Below are positions 22,850 through 33,402 of a stretch of 64,000 nucleotides of DNA, one piece after another. Source of the DNA: Tetracentron sinense (taxonomy: Eukaryota; Streptophyta; Magnoliopsida; Trochodendrales; Trochodendraceae); contig CM026553.1 of the NCBI GenBank assembly GCA_015143295.1, positions 3,247,912 through 3,311,911 on the forward strand, written 5' to 3'. The translations under genes and the position numbers were made by a program. Position 1 is the stretch's first letter, and each line of letters begins with the position of its first letter. Below the pieces are notes generated by a model, which searched no databases, had not been told where the DNA came from, and saw nothing but the letters and a program-made list of their open reading frames with translations.

Positions 22850-23250
22850 TGTATGTTCAAGTTCCTTTTATTTTAACTAAATATCAATCCATAATTTTCC
22901 AACTCAATGGCAAGAGTAGTAGTGTCCCTTCTGTGGAAGTCGTGTGGAGTTTGATCCTGGGAGCAATATGCTGGGAAATTTGGGAGGAGAGGAATAGGAG
23001 GGTGTTTGATGGCCTCTCCCTTCACAAGGACATTTGGGTAAAGGTGGGCTACCTTATCTCTTTAGGATTGGTGTGCCATTAGGGAGGATTTTGAGAATCC
23101 GAGAGTTGCTTCTTTTTCTCTGGTGTAGGAGGAATGGTCCTTGTTTGTATTGCTTTAGTTTTTTGATTTTTTCCCTTTGATTCAACGCATTGTGAATTCT
23201 GGAATATTTTATATATTCAATAAAAATTGCTCTTTAGAATAAAAAAGACT
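22850..23250 (+). mobile_element. LINE ORF2 C-terminal and 3' end fragment
   Basis: The plus-strand reading 22849-23082 contains the plant L1 ORF2 C-terminal signature ICWEIWEERNRRVFDG. A 3' UTR ending near an AATAAAA-rich tail follows at about 23215-23250. The fragment is strongly 5'-truncated. Confidence 0.7.
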
Positions 23251-25789
23251 AGTAATGTCCCTGAGGACTCAAAAGCTTCTTACTAGGGAGAGACACATTT
23301 ACTTATACTCTTATAGCACTAATCAACCCTTTATCTAAGTGATCTTTTTTTATGTATTCACACTCAACATAGTTCCACCAAGCCTAGCTTTACCCACTCC
23401 TTTAGTATCTGTCAGTTGCTCTTGAGACTTTACATGAGGTGTGAAAAACATCTTTGATGTCACTTTCTTTCTAATAAAATGACAATCAACTTCTATAGCT
23501 TGGTTCTCTCGTGATAGATAGGGTTGGCAGCAATATGTATAGCAGCTTTATTGTCTCCATACAATTTCACAAGCAGCCTAACTTTGACACCCAACTCAAT
23601 GAAAAGGGTCTTTATCCATCGATGTTCACAAGCATCATGTGTTATTGACCTATACTTAGCTTCTTTGCTTGACCTTGCAAGTCGCAACAACATTTTAAAA
23701 TTCTACTTCTCCAATTAGTAAGGTTTCTTCCCACGAATCTACAGTATCTTGTGAGAGACCATTGTCCACTGAAGAGCTTGTCCAATCAACGTTGGTATAC
23801 ACCTCCATCAGAGTGCCCATGATTAGCATACATGATACCTTTCCCAGGAGTCCAGGACTTGATTTTAAGTATCTTAGAATCTTGCAGACACAAGTCAACT
23901 GAGAGGTATGTGGGTGCATGCATAAGCTGACTTACTACACTTACAACATAGGATATATCTAAAAATTTAATGATAAGTTAAATGAGCTTTCTAAGCAGCT
24001 GCTGACAAGACCCTATATCTTCAAGTGTTTCTCCTTCCGTAGCACACAAATGATGACTTTGTTCCCAACATCAAACATCCCTATTTGCGTAAGAAAGTCC
24101 AAAATATATTTCCTTTTTGAGATAACAATGCCTTTCTTTAACCTTATAACCTTAGTGCCGAGAAAGTACCTAAGAGGACCCAAGTCTTTTATGTTGAATA
24201 CACAACTTATAAAGTCTTACAACGCCTGGATCTCCAACACCTAAAAGGTGAACCCAAGTCTTTTATGTCAAATGCACAACTCATATAGTCTTACAACGCC
24301 TAGATCTCCTTAGGATCATCCCTTGACACTAAATTATCAGTAAGTTATGTATGACAACTGATGCTATGTTATCTGTTGAGTTCCTCTTATAATCGTTTTT
24401 GATCATGGCTTCTCTAAACCTTTTGAATCAAGCTCGTGGAGACTGCTTCAAGACATAAGTAGCTTTCTTCAACTTGCGTACTTTCCCACTCTCCCTCATA
24501 GGTAGTAAACCCGGAAGTAGATCTATATAGACTTCATTCTATGGAGGTTCGTGTAAGAAAGCATTTTTTAAATCGAGATGACATAAAGGCCATGACTGTG
24601 GGTAGCAAGAAAAAAAAGAAAACGAACTGAATTTAACAAAACCATTGTTGCAAAGATTACCTGATAATCGGTACCATGTTTGGGTATACACCTTGTAACG
24701 ATTCTTGCTTTAAAGCTCTCAACAGTCTCATTATCTTTGTACTTCATAGAATATAACCACTTGCACTAACCGCTTTCTTCCTCTGGACTTGGATAATAAA
24801 GATTATTCCATATATTCTTTTCTAGAGCTTTTATTAAATCTAATATAGCATCCTTCGACCTTCGTTTTTTTTTTTTTAATCGCTAAATCTGAACATTTGT
24901 ATTATATAAGTAAAGAAAAATAGGTACATAGGCGGCTCAAAAGGAGGTGAACCAGGGATTGAAGAAGGGGGGTAAACTCCTGAGTACTGAACTAGAATAA
25001 TGCTTGAAAAGAGGTAAATAAACAAAAAGGAAATAAACGGATGTGCTCTATATGATCAAAGTATCAAACATCTGCTTGAATGACATAAATGCTCAGAGCA
25101 TACTACTCGCAGCCTTGAAGATCCAATCCAGATCGGTAGGCACTCCCTCGGCAGAGAGCCAAAAGAGAACTAGCTGGCGAAACCTTGCTCAGATATGAAC
25201 CTTGAACGAGACAATCGCACTGAAGACTAGAGGGTTTCGCTCCCTCCATAGGGACCAAGATAACACCCCCTCTATATAAGCCCTATAGGCATGGTTTAAA
25301 AAAATGTGGAAACCCATACGTATCGGTTTCGATAGGACCCAGTACCTGACCTATACATGGTTTGTTAAGAAATAGTAAGACTCGCTCAAAACCTTTAAGT
25401 ATTGCCTGAGTTTTACGATACGTAACGGTTTTGGCGTAGGACTCATCGACGTTTTGAGATAAAAGGGATTACCGTAAAGCCCTAAAAACTCCTCTTTCGT
25501 TCCCCTCTTGCTCTCTACTCATTCTAAGGAGCCCTAAAACCTAAAATATTTTTAATTTTTGGTGATTAAAAACTTGATTTGGGGTTTGAATCATCGATTT
25601 TTTTAACGGCTTATTCTCACACGGGTATGCCCAAGCCCAACAATATGAAAATCTCTACCATTAGCCTTAAATTCAGTCAAATAGAGATGATGATGACAAT
25701 AGAGTCAACCCGTAATTCTATGTGGCTTTAGCAATATGTTTATACTTTCGACTCATCTAGACTGTTGCCCAGTAAATGGACCCTAGAGG

Positions 25790-27289
25790 GGGAGGGGATG
25801 ATTAGGGTCAATGGCACAATAAAATTTGCCTTGGTCTATTTTGTGGAATTAAAGAAGTTAAGGCAATGCAATTAACAAAGATAGATAAGAATGACAGACA
25901 GAGTTAGAGAAATACAAACACCGAGAGTTTGTTCACGAGGTTCGACAACTTCTCTATGTCCCCGCCTTTCAGCTTCCCGCTTCAAGGATTCACACGATTT
26001 TACTCGTATAAGCTTCTTCACCAGGTGAAGCTCAAACCTCTTACAATCCCTTCACAGGCTGGGACACCACCTTTAATGCAAGAGAACACCCTCTCTTAAC
26101 TTCTCAAAGCTTTCTGGCTTCACGGACAAGAATACACAGATTCTTGATTTCTTTTAATGTACTGAAGATGATTGGATTTGAATCCAGTTACAAGACTCCT
26201 TAATGAGCTAGATAGGATTGGAATAAAGCCTCTACAAATCTCTCAAAAGATTGAGAGTTAAAAGCTCAAATAGGAGAATTTGAGATTTCTAAAATTTTCA
26301 ACATGTGATTGATGAGAATTGAATGATATGATCAATGAGTATTCAATAGGGGATCAGTAGTTGTTTATTGTTCATAAATGAACTCAATTTATAAAGCTTG
26401 GAAGATTTTAGTCGTTGGAGTAGCATTTAATGCGCTTTTACCCGTTAAAAAACTAGCCGTTACGAGTTTCCTGCAGTCAGACGTCGACGTTTAGGTCTGA
26501 GAGTTGTTCAGACGTCGACATCTGCAACACCGAAAATCTTCCTGAGCTACTGTAATCCCCAAACATTGACGTTTGAAGGTTCTTCCTTGTCAGTCATCGA
26601 CGTCTACAAAAACAGAAAATTTTCTGAGCTTCTGTTATCCCCAAACGTCGACGTTTGAAGGTTCTTCCTTCTCAAACGTCGACGTCTGCATTGATTTTTT
26701 TACAGACTACCTTATTTTAAAAGACCTTTAAGATGAGAATTAATTCATAAGCCTTTGGGCTTTCCATTATCATGTTTTGGTCATGTTTTAAGATGTCCTA
26801 AGGCCTTGGAATATTTTCCAAATAGGTCAAGGCTTCCTAAGGTCAATCTAGGTTCTTGAACTTTCCAAACAATTAAGGACTTTTTACATAAGTCCTAGAC
26901 TCTTTAAATGAAATAAATAAACCTTCTTGAGTCTTCAGTTGTCTTTTCTTGATCTTGAATGATTTCTTCTTTAGCTTCATGATCAGACTTGGACTTTGGG
27001 TGAGATCTTGAATCTTCATTTGAATCAACACCTTGGAATTGATTGATTTTTCTTTTTGAGTTCTTATTTGACTTGAGTGGCCATATGGCTCTTGTAGCCT
27101 TTTGTCATGATTTCTCTTTCACAAGGAGTCTTGTTTTTACTTGGTGACATATCTTGGTCACGTTGAATTTTTCTTGAAAAGTGGACTAATGTTCCTTAAA
27201 TCTGAAATTGACATATACTTTGTAGAACAATTAATACCAAAATGTTCATTGCATTATTGTGTCATAATCAAAATTATTAGGGGTACACA
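25790..27289 (-). mobile_element. Solo LTR, probably copia type (LTR-F)
   Basis: The minus strand begins TGTGTACCCCTAATAATTTTG at 27289 and ends near 25790; the exact lower end is uncertain. It contains GTCGAACCTCGTGAACAAAC, common in copia LTRs near the 3' end. It has a TATA box (GCTTTATAAATT, 26390-26401) with a palindrome cluster upstream. No internal region or second LTR is present. Confidence 0.65.
26390..26692 (-). promoter_or_regulatory. U3 palindromic modules plus TATA box of LTR-F
   Basis: Six copies of a palindrome of type AGACGTCGACGTCT or AAACGTCGACGTTT lie at 26479-26692 (for example ACGTCGACGT at 26481, AAACGTCGACGTTTG near 26644). Each is centred on TCGA or a decayed form. They lie about 80-290 bp upstream of the TATA box on the minus strand. 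Confidence 0.85.
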
Positions 27290-28110
27290 GGGTTGTAACT
27301 TTTAGGCTAACATAGACATCTACTACCCTATTATATTTCATTATTTATACATTTTCTAATTGATATTGGCTTTAGAAGAATGTTGTTACCTACCCATTGT
27401 CTTGTTTTTTTTTTTTTTTTTTTTTTTTTTTTTGAATTTTTTCAAAAATAAAAAACGCCTGAAACCAATACGTATCAATTTTGGTTGAAACCTTTAGGTC
27501 CTTGAAACCGAGTTTTTAATCCTTGCCCATAGGTTAATGCTTCTCCCTCCACCTTGTCGAGGACCAATAAGATAAGAAGCCTCGTTAGTTATGGGGGAAG
27601 GCCCAATATTCCCATCCTAGAAAGGAAATAACCTCGGATTTCAAAGGAGAGAGAGCAATGCAGCAGAATGTGATCCATTAATTCTTCCTTGCGAAGGCAC
27701 AAAAAGCAACGATTGGACATAACCTTTATTCATATCATTGAGAGAGATTTATTATAGTTGAAGGAATCTTAACAGAAGAAGCATAATCAATAAAAGTACA
27801 ATATGAATGTGAAAGAGAATGGTAACATACAACATTACTAATTGGATGAGCCAGCAACTTTGGGTTCCTTTACATAATGCTATAGAAACATCAAGGTACA
27901 AAACAGGACTAGCAAAATAGATAGAGAAGGATGAATTGAATCATCAAAAGGAACATCACATGATTGAATATGTGCTTCAGGAGAGACATTATGATGGTTG
28001 ATTGGGTTAGAATGGGACAATTTTCTCTTATTGCAGCTGTAAATTTTCAATATTGTTGCAGTCTCCTCATTTAACTTTTGACTTCTCTGAACTTGGATCA
28101 TCAAAAAGGT

Positions 28111-29214
28111 AGGGAAGAGTGGGAGTACTAGCAGTGTCTCCTCACAAAGATTCTCCTATTGAAGAGAACACTACTGCCGTATGGGGATAAAAGGGGGATG
28201 TTTAAAATAAATAAATAAAAAAAGACAACGTCAATTGAGACATTTACTTTCCTTGATTAGAAAAAAAATCCAATTAGAATAGGTAAAAATCTATCAATCT
28301 ATGATGTAACTACTGATATCACACAAACTTTCATCAAAATCAATAGTTCTGTTTATTAAGGGAACTCCCTAAACTGTCATGGTGCTTAAAAAGAATAACA
28401 TTGAATACTTTAATTAATTGAAAACAATCCAATTGAATTGTATGTACTATGTAGGTGTAGGTGTAGTATATTATCACTGGATTGTTTAGATCATTAGCAG
28501 ATATTGGGTCATGGCCAAAGAATGAGTTTACTGATTGGGGTGGATAGGACAAAGCACTAGGCTTCTATTGGGAGAATGGGGCTGCCTCTTGCCTCCACAA
28601 AACCCTTTTCTATCCTATTATTTCCCTTTTTCCAAATGTGTAAAACCCACTTTCCAAATGTTCAGGTTGGTCCAACATCACCATTCTCTGTCCATACAGA
28701 AGGAAAAACAAGCACATATCCACTACTCTTTTTTGGTCAAATGGTTTCAGGGGAGTAGGACTCACCATTAGATTTATCCCACCTATGACTTCTATACAAA
28801 ATAATGCAACAGATACAATTATTTACAATCAAAATAGGGTGATTTTTGGTAAAATAGTTCTTGAATGGAAGAACCCAGCATCCCATATTCATGCCCTGCG
28901 TGTGGGACTAGCAAACTGATATCTTCTTTTTGGCTCAACTTCTTAGGGTTTTGATTAGAATTTGAGGAGAGACATCGGCCTCTGTAGCTAGGATGGTGAA
29001 GGTGTTTGCCGATATTAGGGTTTCAGATCAAGAGGATTACGGAGGGAGAAAAGAAAATTCAAAACAATCGATAGAACCATGAAAGATCAACTGCAAATGG
29101 GAGATTTTGGATGAAATCTCATGAGCATTAGAACAAATCAGGAAGAAACCTCAGATTTCTTCCGAATGGGCATATAAAAGATTCGAAAAAAGAAGAAAGG
29201 AAGGAAGAACTTAC
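28111..29214. other. Unannotated stretch before the probable 5' UTR exon
   Basis: No supported gene or repeat boundary. AT-rich in its left half. It would be the start of the FRS 5' UTR intron if the exon at 29215-29350 is real. Confidence 0.4.
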
Positions 29215-29350
29215 CTTACCGGTGACCGTAGATTGATGCGGGACGGCGGAATCAACGGCGGGAGCACGTAGCAGGCGAGAGCAGCGATGTTCAAAGGAGG
29301 GAGAGGGGAGACCGCGAGCGCAGAGAGTGATTTGTGTTTGGGAAACCCTG
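29215..29350 (-). other. Probable 5' UTR exon / transcription start region of the FRS gene
   Basis: On the minus strand a CpG-rich, pyrimidine-rich segment (CAAATCACTCTCTGCGCTCG, CTCTCGCCTGCTACGTGC) ends in a near-consensus splice donor AAG|GTAAGTTC. Its composition is unlike the surrounding AT-rich repeats and resembles plant first exons. It has no long reading frame. It is in the right orientation and 9.5 kb upstream of the FRS start codon. It could instead belong to an unrelated transcript. Confidence 0.45.
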
Positions 29351-29686
29351 TTTGGTTGCAAAAAAAAAAAATGCCGAGAAGTTTTTTTTTTTTTTTTTAA
29401 ATTAAAAAGTATGGAAAAGAAAAAAGAAAAGAAAAATAAATTTGGTTACTAAGAAAATTGAGAAATCAGAAAAAATTAAAAGATTATTAATTTTTTTTTT
29501 TTTTTAAAGTTAGAGTAGTCAAAGAGTGTAGAGGTGGGGGTATGGCAACGCTTGGAGCAATGATGGTGGAACGATAATGGCAGACGGTATTGGTGGCGGT
29601 GGCGGTGGCGGTGGCGGTGGCGGCGGCCAGGGCGAAGCCACAAGGGGCTAGGGGCCTTGAACTTTTGATAAAAGAAAAAAAACATT
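29351..29686. repeat. Promoter-side low-complexity DNA and (GGTGGC)n minisatellite
   Basis: Contains runs of T/A (29360-29400, 29490-29505) and a GGCGGT-type hexamer repeat (about 29588-29630). A segment with AAGCCACAAGGGGCTAGGGG resembles the left half of an unnamed repeat whose other half may lie at 51886-51960. Confidence 0.4.
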
Positions 29687-30687
29687 TGTAGAACCCCGGA
29701 ACTGAGTTCACTGTACGATGAACAGTGTCAGTAAATAATGTCCTTATATGGTGTGTGTAAAGGCTTAAGGCCTTCCATTGTGTTCTTGGTATGAAGGTGA
29801 GTCAAGTGAAGGGTTTTAGATGAGTGTGTTAAGTCTCAAAAATAAAGTATAAGTATACTCTAAGTGGGTAAAAACAATAGTATAAAATACCCTAAGTGTT
29901 TAGTGGGTTGTAAGTGAATAGTGCTAATGCGCGAAACATAAAGAGGTCGAGGCCTCTCATGGATATTGGTGTGAATTCAATGATCACCTAAATGGGTTAC
30001 AAACCTATGAGGTGTGAGTTAAGTGTTGGATCCAAGGGGAAAAGAGTGTGAAAGTACTCGAAATATTTCGAGTGTTAAAAGGGTATGACTTCACATACCC
30101 TCAACTTTATGAAACTCTAGTTTAGTCACCGCTGCTCGGAATCGAATGATTCTTGAATTTTTTGAAATGTATTGAAACCCTCTTTGAGGTTCATGTTTAT
30201 CATTTTTCCATATTTTGAGTCAGGGTTGAGTAAAAAGTTGTGTAAGCACTCCAATTTTGCACCCCTTTAGTCTCTTTTCGTACCCTTAAAAACTCTTTTA
30301 AAAACTCTCTTTTAAAACCTTCTTCTCACATGCTTCGATTTTCAAAAACGGCCTAGAGGTGAAAAATAACCAAAATGCCCCTAGGGTGAAAAATGATTAA
30401 AAAAAATACCCTTGAAAAAGTGCTAAAAAGTTGTCATTTAGTCCAAAATGATTTTACAATTTTTTTGATGAATTTTGGCTATTTTTTGGATTAAATTGGT
30501 CTTAAAACGGTAGAAAATGATCAAAATGCCCCTGAAAAGTATTTAAAAAATTCATGTTTTATCTAAAATATTTTTCTAGATTTTATCAGTTTAATTTTGA
30601 CTATTTTTGCGCTCAAAACAGAAAATCGGTTTTTCGGCGAATCAAAAAGCACCACGTGGCACCCAAAAATGATTTTTGAAACCCCTA

Positions 30688-30938
30688 AATAGATGCGCTA
30701 CTTCAAACAGCGCCCCTATATTTACAAACATGCCCCTTTGGCTGTCAAGGCATGTCGGCAGGCTTAAAATAAAAATGAAAAAATATCTGAATAGGGGCGC
30801 TGCTTCAAATAGCACCCCTAGTGTCGACCAGTTTTGCCCGTCCTACTGTTCAGTACAGCCTTGCTTTTCAGGGTTTTTATCCAAATAAGGGCGCTACTTG
30901 AAGTAGCGCCCCCCCTGTTTTGAAAAACTATAAAAGCC
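30688..30938 (+). promoter_or_regulatory. Three palindromic modules plus TATA box, Tat-like 5' LTR
   Basis: Near-palindromes of type GGGCGCTACTTNAAGTAGCGCC occur at about 30691-30714, 30796-30820 and 30887-30912; the last is a near-perfect dyad. The TATA box ACTATAAAAGCCC follows at about 30929. Spacing is close to 100 bp. The 3' LTR has the same set in more decayed form. Confidence 0.8.
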
Positions 30939-31189
30939 CAACCCCCCTCACTTCATTTTTGACTCATTCTCACTCCTCTCTCTCCCTTTTTTTCTTCAAA
31001 GATTCTCATAGCGCTCCGAATTCCCCGAGAACGTCGATTGCAAAGGGTCGATTCTCAGGACCTCTTTTCAGAAACCCTTTTGAATTTCTCGGAAGGTAAA
31101 ATCTCGCCGAACTCTATCTTTTTTAATCTTTTATCAGTTTTTTAAAATTATTTTATCGCTTTTAAATACTTAGACTGTTTGCATGTCGA

Positions 31190-31770
31190 ACCCCTACCCA
31201 AATCTCAGTTCAAATATAACCTCGCCTAGTCAAACCTCTGCCCAAATTCTAGTTCAAATATAGCCTCGCCTAGTCGAACCCCTGCCCAAATCCCAGTTCA
31301 AATATAGTCTCGCCTAGTCGAACCCTTGCCCAAATCCCAATTCAAATATAGCATCACCTAGTCGAATCCCTGCCCAAATTCCAGTTCAAATATAACCTCA
31401 CCTAGTCGAACCCCTGCCCAAATCCTAGTTCAAATATAGTCCTGCCTAGTCGAACCTCTGCCCTAAACCCTAGTTAAACCCTAGGTAAACCCCAGCTCAA
31501 CCCTAGGTAAACCCGATCTTAACCCTAGTTAAACCCTTGGTAAACTCTAGCTTAACCCTAGTTAAACCCTAGTTTAACCCTAGTTAAACCCTAGGTAAAC
31601 CCCAGCTTAACCCTAGTTAAACCCTAGGTAAACCCCAACGTAATCTTAGGTAAACCCTAGTTAAACCACAACTTAACCCTAGCTTAACCCTGGTTAAACT
31701 TTACCTAAACCCGAGGTAAACCCTAGGTAAATCCTAACTTAACTCTAGTTAAACCTTACCTACCTAGTCA
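31190..31770 (+). repeat. Tandem arrays in the 5' LTR (43-bp unit; CCCTAG-rich unit)
   Basis: First, six copies of a roughly 43-bp unit (CAAATCCCAGTTCAAATATAG / CTCGCCTAGTCGAACC) at about 31190-31460. Then a degenerate array of AACCCTAGTTAAACCCTAGG type to about 31770. The second resembles telomere repeat but has no CCCTAAA tract. Confidence 0.85.
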
Positions 31771-32410
31771 AACCCCTGTCAGAGCATCAATTCAAACCCT
31801 GTTCAAATACCCACCTCCAGAGGCTCCCTGGCACGAGCTTAAACTGTCCTATCGCTCCTCAACACGAGTTTAAAAGGTCATTTCGCTCCTCAAATAGGAG
31901 CAAAAACCCTCAAATTTTTCAATCATCCACAATCCAGTCCAATCAAATCAAATCAAATCATTAACTCTCATCCGGAACTACGTGCAGCTTGATTCCACTG
32001 ATAGTGGATACGTAGGCAACCCTGATCGGGTTTAGCTCCCCTAGGATAGAATCCCTATTCCGTTTCTACCTTATCCATCTCAATTCATTTATTTCAGTCA
32101 ATATTACATTGCTCAACATGTAAATCAAATTGCAAGCATCTTTATGCTTTCCTTTATTTAATTAGACTTAGGGAGTAGGTAACCTTCTCCGGATGGGAGT
32201 TTAGGAGTGCCTAATACATTCCCCTAACTCAACTGAATCTCTCACCTTGACCACTGACTTCCAGACCATGCCTTATCCAACTATTTCAGAGACCTATTTC
32301 CCTCAGAATTAGATAGGTGGCAATTCTCTTTTCAATTGCAATTTATTGCTAATTCCTCATCGGGTTTGATCTTGATCGAGAATGGAGGGTAAAATTCAGG
32401 TACTCACAGC

Positions 32411-32428
32411 TGACAACTCTGCTGAGGA
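32411..32428 (+). other. Primer-binding-site-like stretch
   Basis: TGACAACTCTGCTGAGGA directly follows the 5' LTR. It resembles the TGGCGACTCTGCTGGGGA type primer site that I recall from Tat/Ogre elements. Confidence 0.6.
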
Positions 32429-32683
32429 CTTTTGTTTCGCAGACCAATATTCAAGCCAAAACCTAAGTTTAAATCAAATACCAAAAACCACATCAGAATT
32501 TTTCAGTTTCATCTATATACTATTTCATTCATTATTATTAAAACCTCAGACATTTGTTTGCAAAACTTAGCAACATGCCTAGGTTTCATTTTTATTCATT
32601 GCTTGATTTTGATTGATGCATTCATATTCATTGCATATTAGAATAAAATCTCGTTACCTATCTAGCTGGATCCGGTAAGCTTA

Positions 32684-32771
32684 CAATCGAGGGATGGTTA
32701 TCCTCGATGCTGGAGCCCAAAGATCTGTGGAAAGTACTGGTTGTAGACCGAGAGATGGTTATCTCCGGTAA
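32684..32771 (+). other. Two hairpins with a shared loop in the element leader
   Basis: ATCGAGG...CCTCGAT (32686-32708) and CCGAGAGAT...ATCTCCGG (32748-32768) each enclose a GATGGTTAT-type loop. They lie about 280-360 bp after the primer-binding site, where retroelement packaging or dimerisation signals are expected; function is inferred only. Confidence 0.45.
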
Positions 32772-33402
32772 ACGCGACTGGTCTTTCTCGCTTGCACCAA
32801 TCGTCAATTTTCAGGTATGTTCTATACCGGGGAGTCGTATATACGGTCAAGTACTCCTCAACCTTATAGTCAAAACCCTCCATACACTAGCATAAGCATG
32901 TAAACTATAAATCACTGTTTGGGCATAAACCAAGAGTTACCTATTAGGAGGGACAACCTTATCCCTATTCTGCTCTTGGTTTAAGCCGCTCCCTCATTTC
33001 TGCTTAAATATAGGGATATCTTTATCCCTATACCTAACCTATTTTGGAGCTTGTGTGAGCCCTATTTGATGTTAGATAGGTGTGAACCCTAACCCTTTTT
33101 AGCTAACTCAACACATGTGTGAGGCTAATACCCTAGATCAAACTGGTCAAGGGGCAACCAACCAACCCACATTAAAATGGATTGTATGGACTCTCCTTTT
33201 ATCAGTTTTATATTAACTCATTGGGGCTCTGGTTTCCTACAACCCAAATAAATTAAATGGATTCTTATCCACTCACCTCAATGGGTTACACATGTTGAAT
33301 TAGCTCACCCTTAAAATATGTTAATTCTTTCAATTCTATTCACTCAATTTCATTTCAAATCTCAATTCATGTCACTATCCATCTTCTGAGTTACATCTAA
33401 CT

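Larger units (their letters stand above)
25290..27525. mobile_element. hAT-like non-autonomous element inserted in the LINE
   Basis: Eight-bp direct repeats CCTATAGG (25282-25289) and CCCATAGG (27526-27533), 7 of 8 identical, flank it. Terminal inverted repeats are CATGGTTTAAAAA (left) and CAAGGATTAAAAAC (right, inverted), with CGTATCGGTTT / CGTATCAATTT blocks at both ends. No transposase is visible. An LTR occupies most of it (about 25790-27289), leaving roughly 730 bp of original element and a run of about 27 T at 27407-27433. Confidence 0.8.
24862..27725 (-). mobile_element. L1-type LINE fragment inserted in copia and split by a hAT-like element
   Basis: The minus strand carries, 5' to 3', a zf-RVT-like segment (27725-27534: C-x2-C...EELMDHILLHCS). 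After the inserted element comes the ORF2 C-terminus (LSWSLWRERNPLVFS, then DLDWIFKAASS, about 25250-25080), then a 3' UTR and a poly(A) tail (T-run at 24865-24879). It is 5'-truncated. Target-site duplications are not clear. Confidence 0.8.
23270..28110 (-). mobile_element. Ty1/copia element, partial, split by a LINE
   Basis: Minus-strand copia motifs occur at 23493-23693 (RNase H: EAKYRSITHDACE, GDNKAAIHIAANP, YHERTKL), 23695-23919, and about 24600-24860 (start of reverse transcriptase, CKWLYSMKYKDNE-like). They resume at about 27730-28110 (the region before the reverse transcriptase, HPISN-like, and a further stretch). A LINE (24862-27725) sits between. An old, broken copy with many breaks; LTRs not identified. 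Confidence 0.8.
19757..29214 (-). other. Probable 5' UTR intron of the FRS gene (about 9.5 kb)
   Basis: Inferred from a strong donor at 29214 (AAG|GTAAGTTC, minus strand) and a plausible acceptor at 19757 (TTGGACACAG|GGTC) 43 bp upstream of the start codon. It would hold the LINE fragments and the nested copia/LINE/hAT/LTR cluster. Transcript data would decide; the two ends could belong to separate transcripts. Confidence 0.4.
30241..32408 (+). repeat. 5' LTR of the Tat-like element
   Basis: TGTAAGCACTCCAATTTTGC at the start, ...GGTACTCACA at the end. Contains three palindromic modules upstream of a TATA box (about 30931), a 43-bp tandem array (31190-31460), a CCCTAG-rich array (31460-31770) and TGGATACGTAGGCAACC near 32006. 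The last block is shared with LTR-C at 58036. Confidence 0.9.

Noticed and set aside
29476-29711. His/Arg- or Ala/Thr-rich small proteins
   Set aside because: They are translations of a GGCGGT hexamer repeat.
31460-31770. Interstitial telomere tract
   Set aside because: The array is CCCTAG-rich and degenerate, lies inside an LTR, and lacks runs of CCCTAAA.
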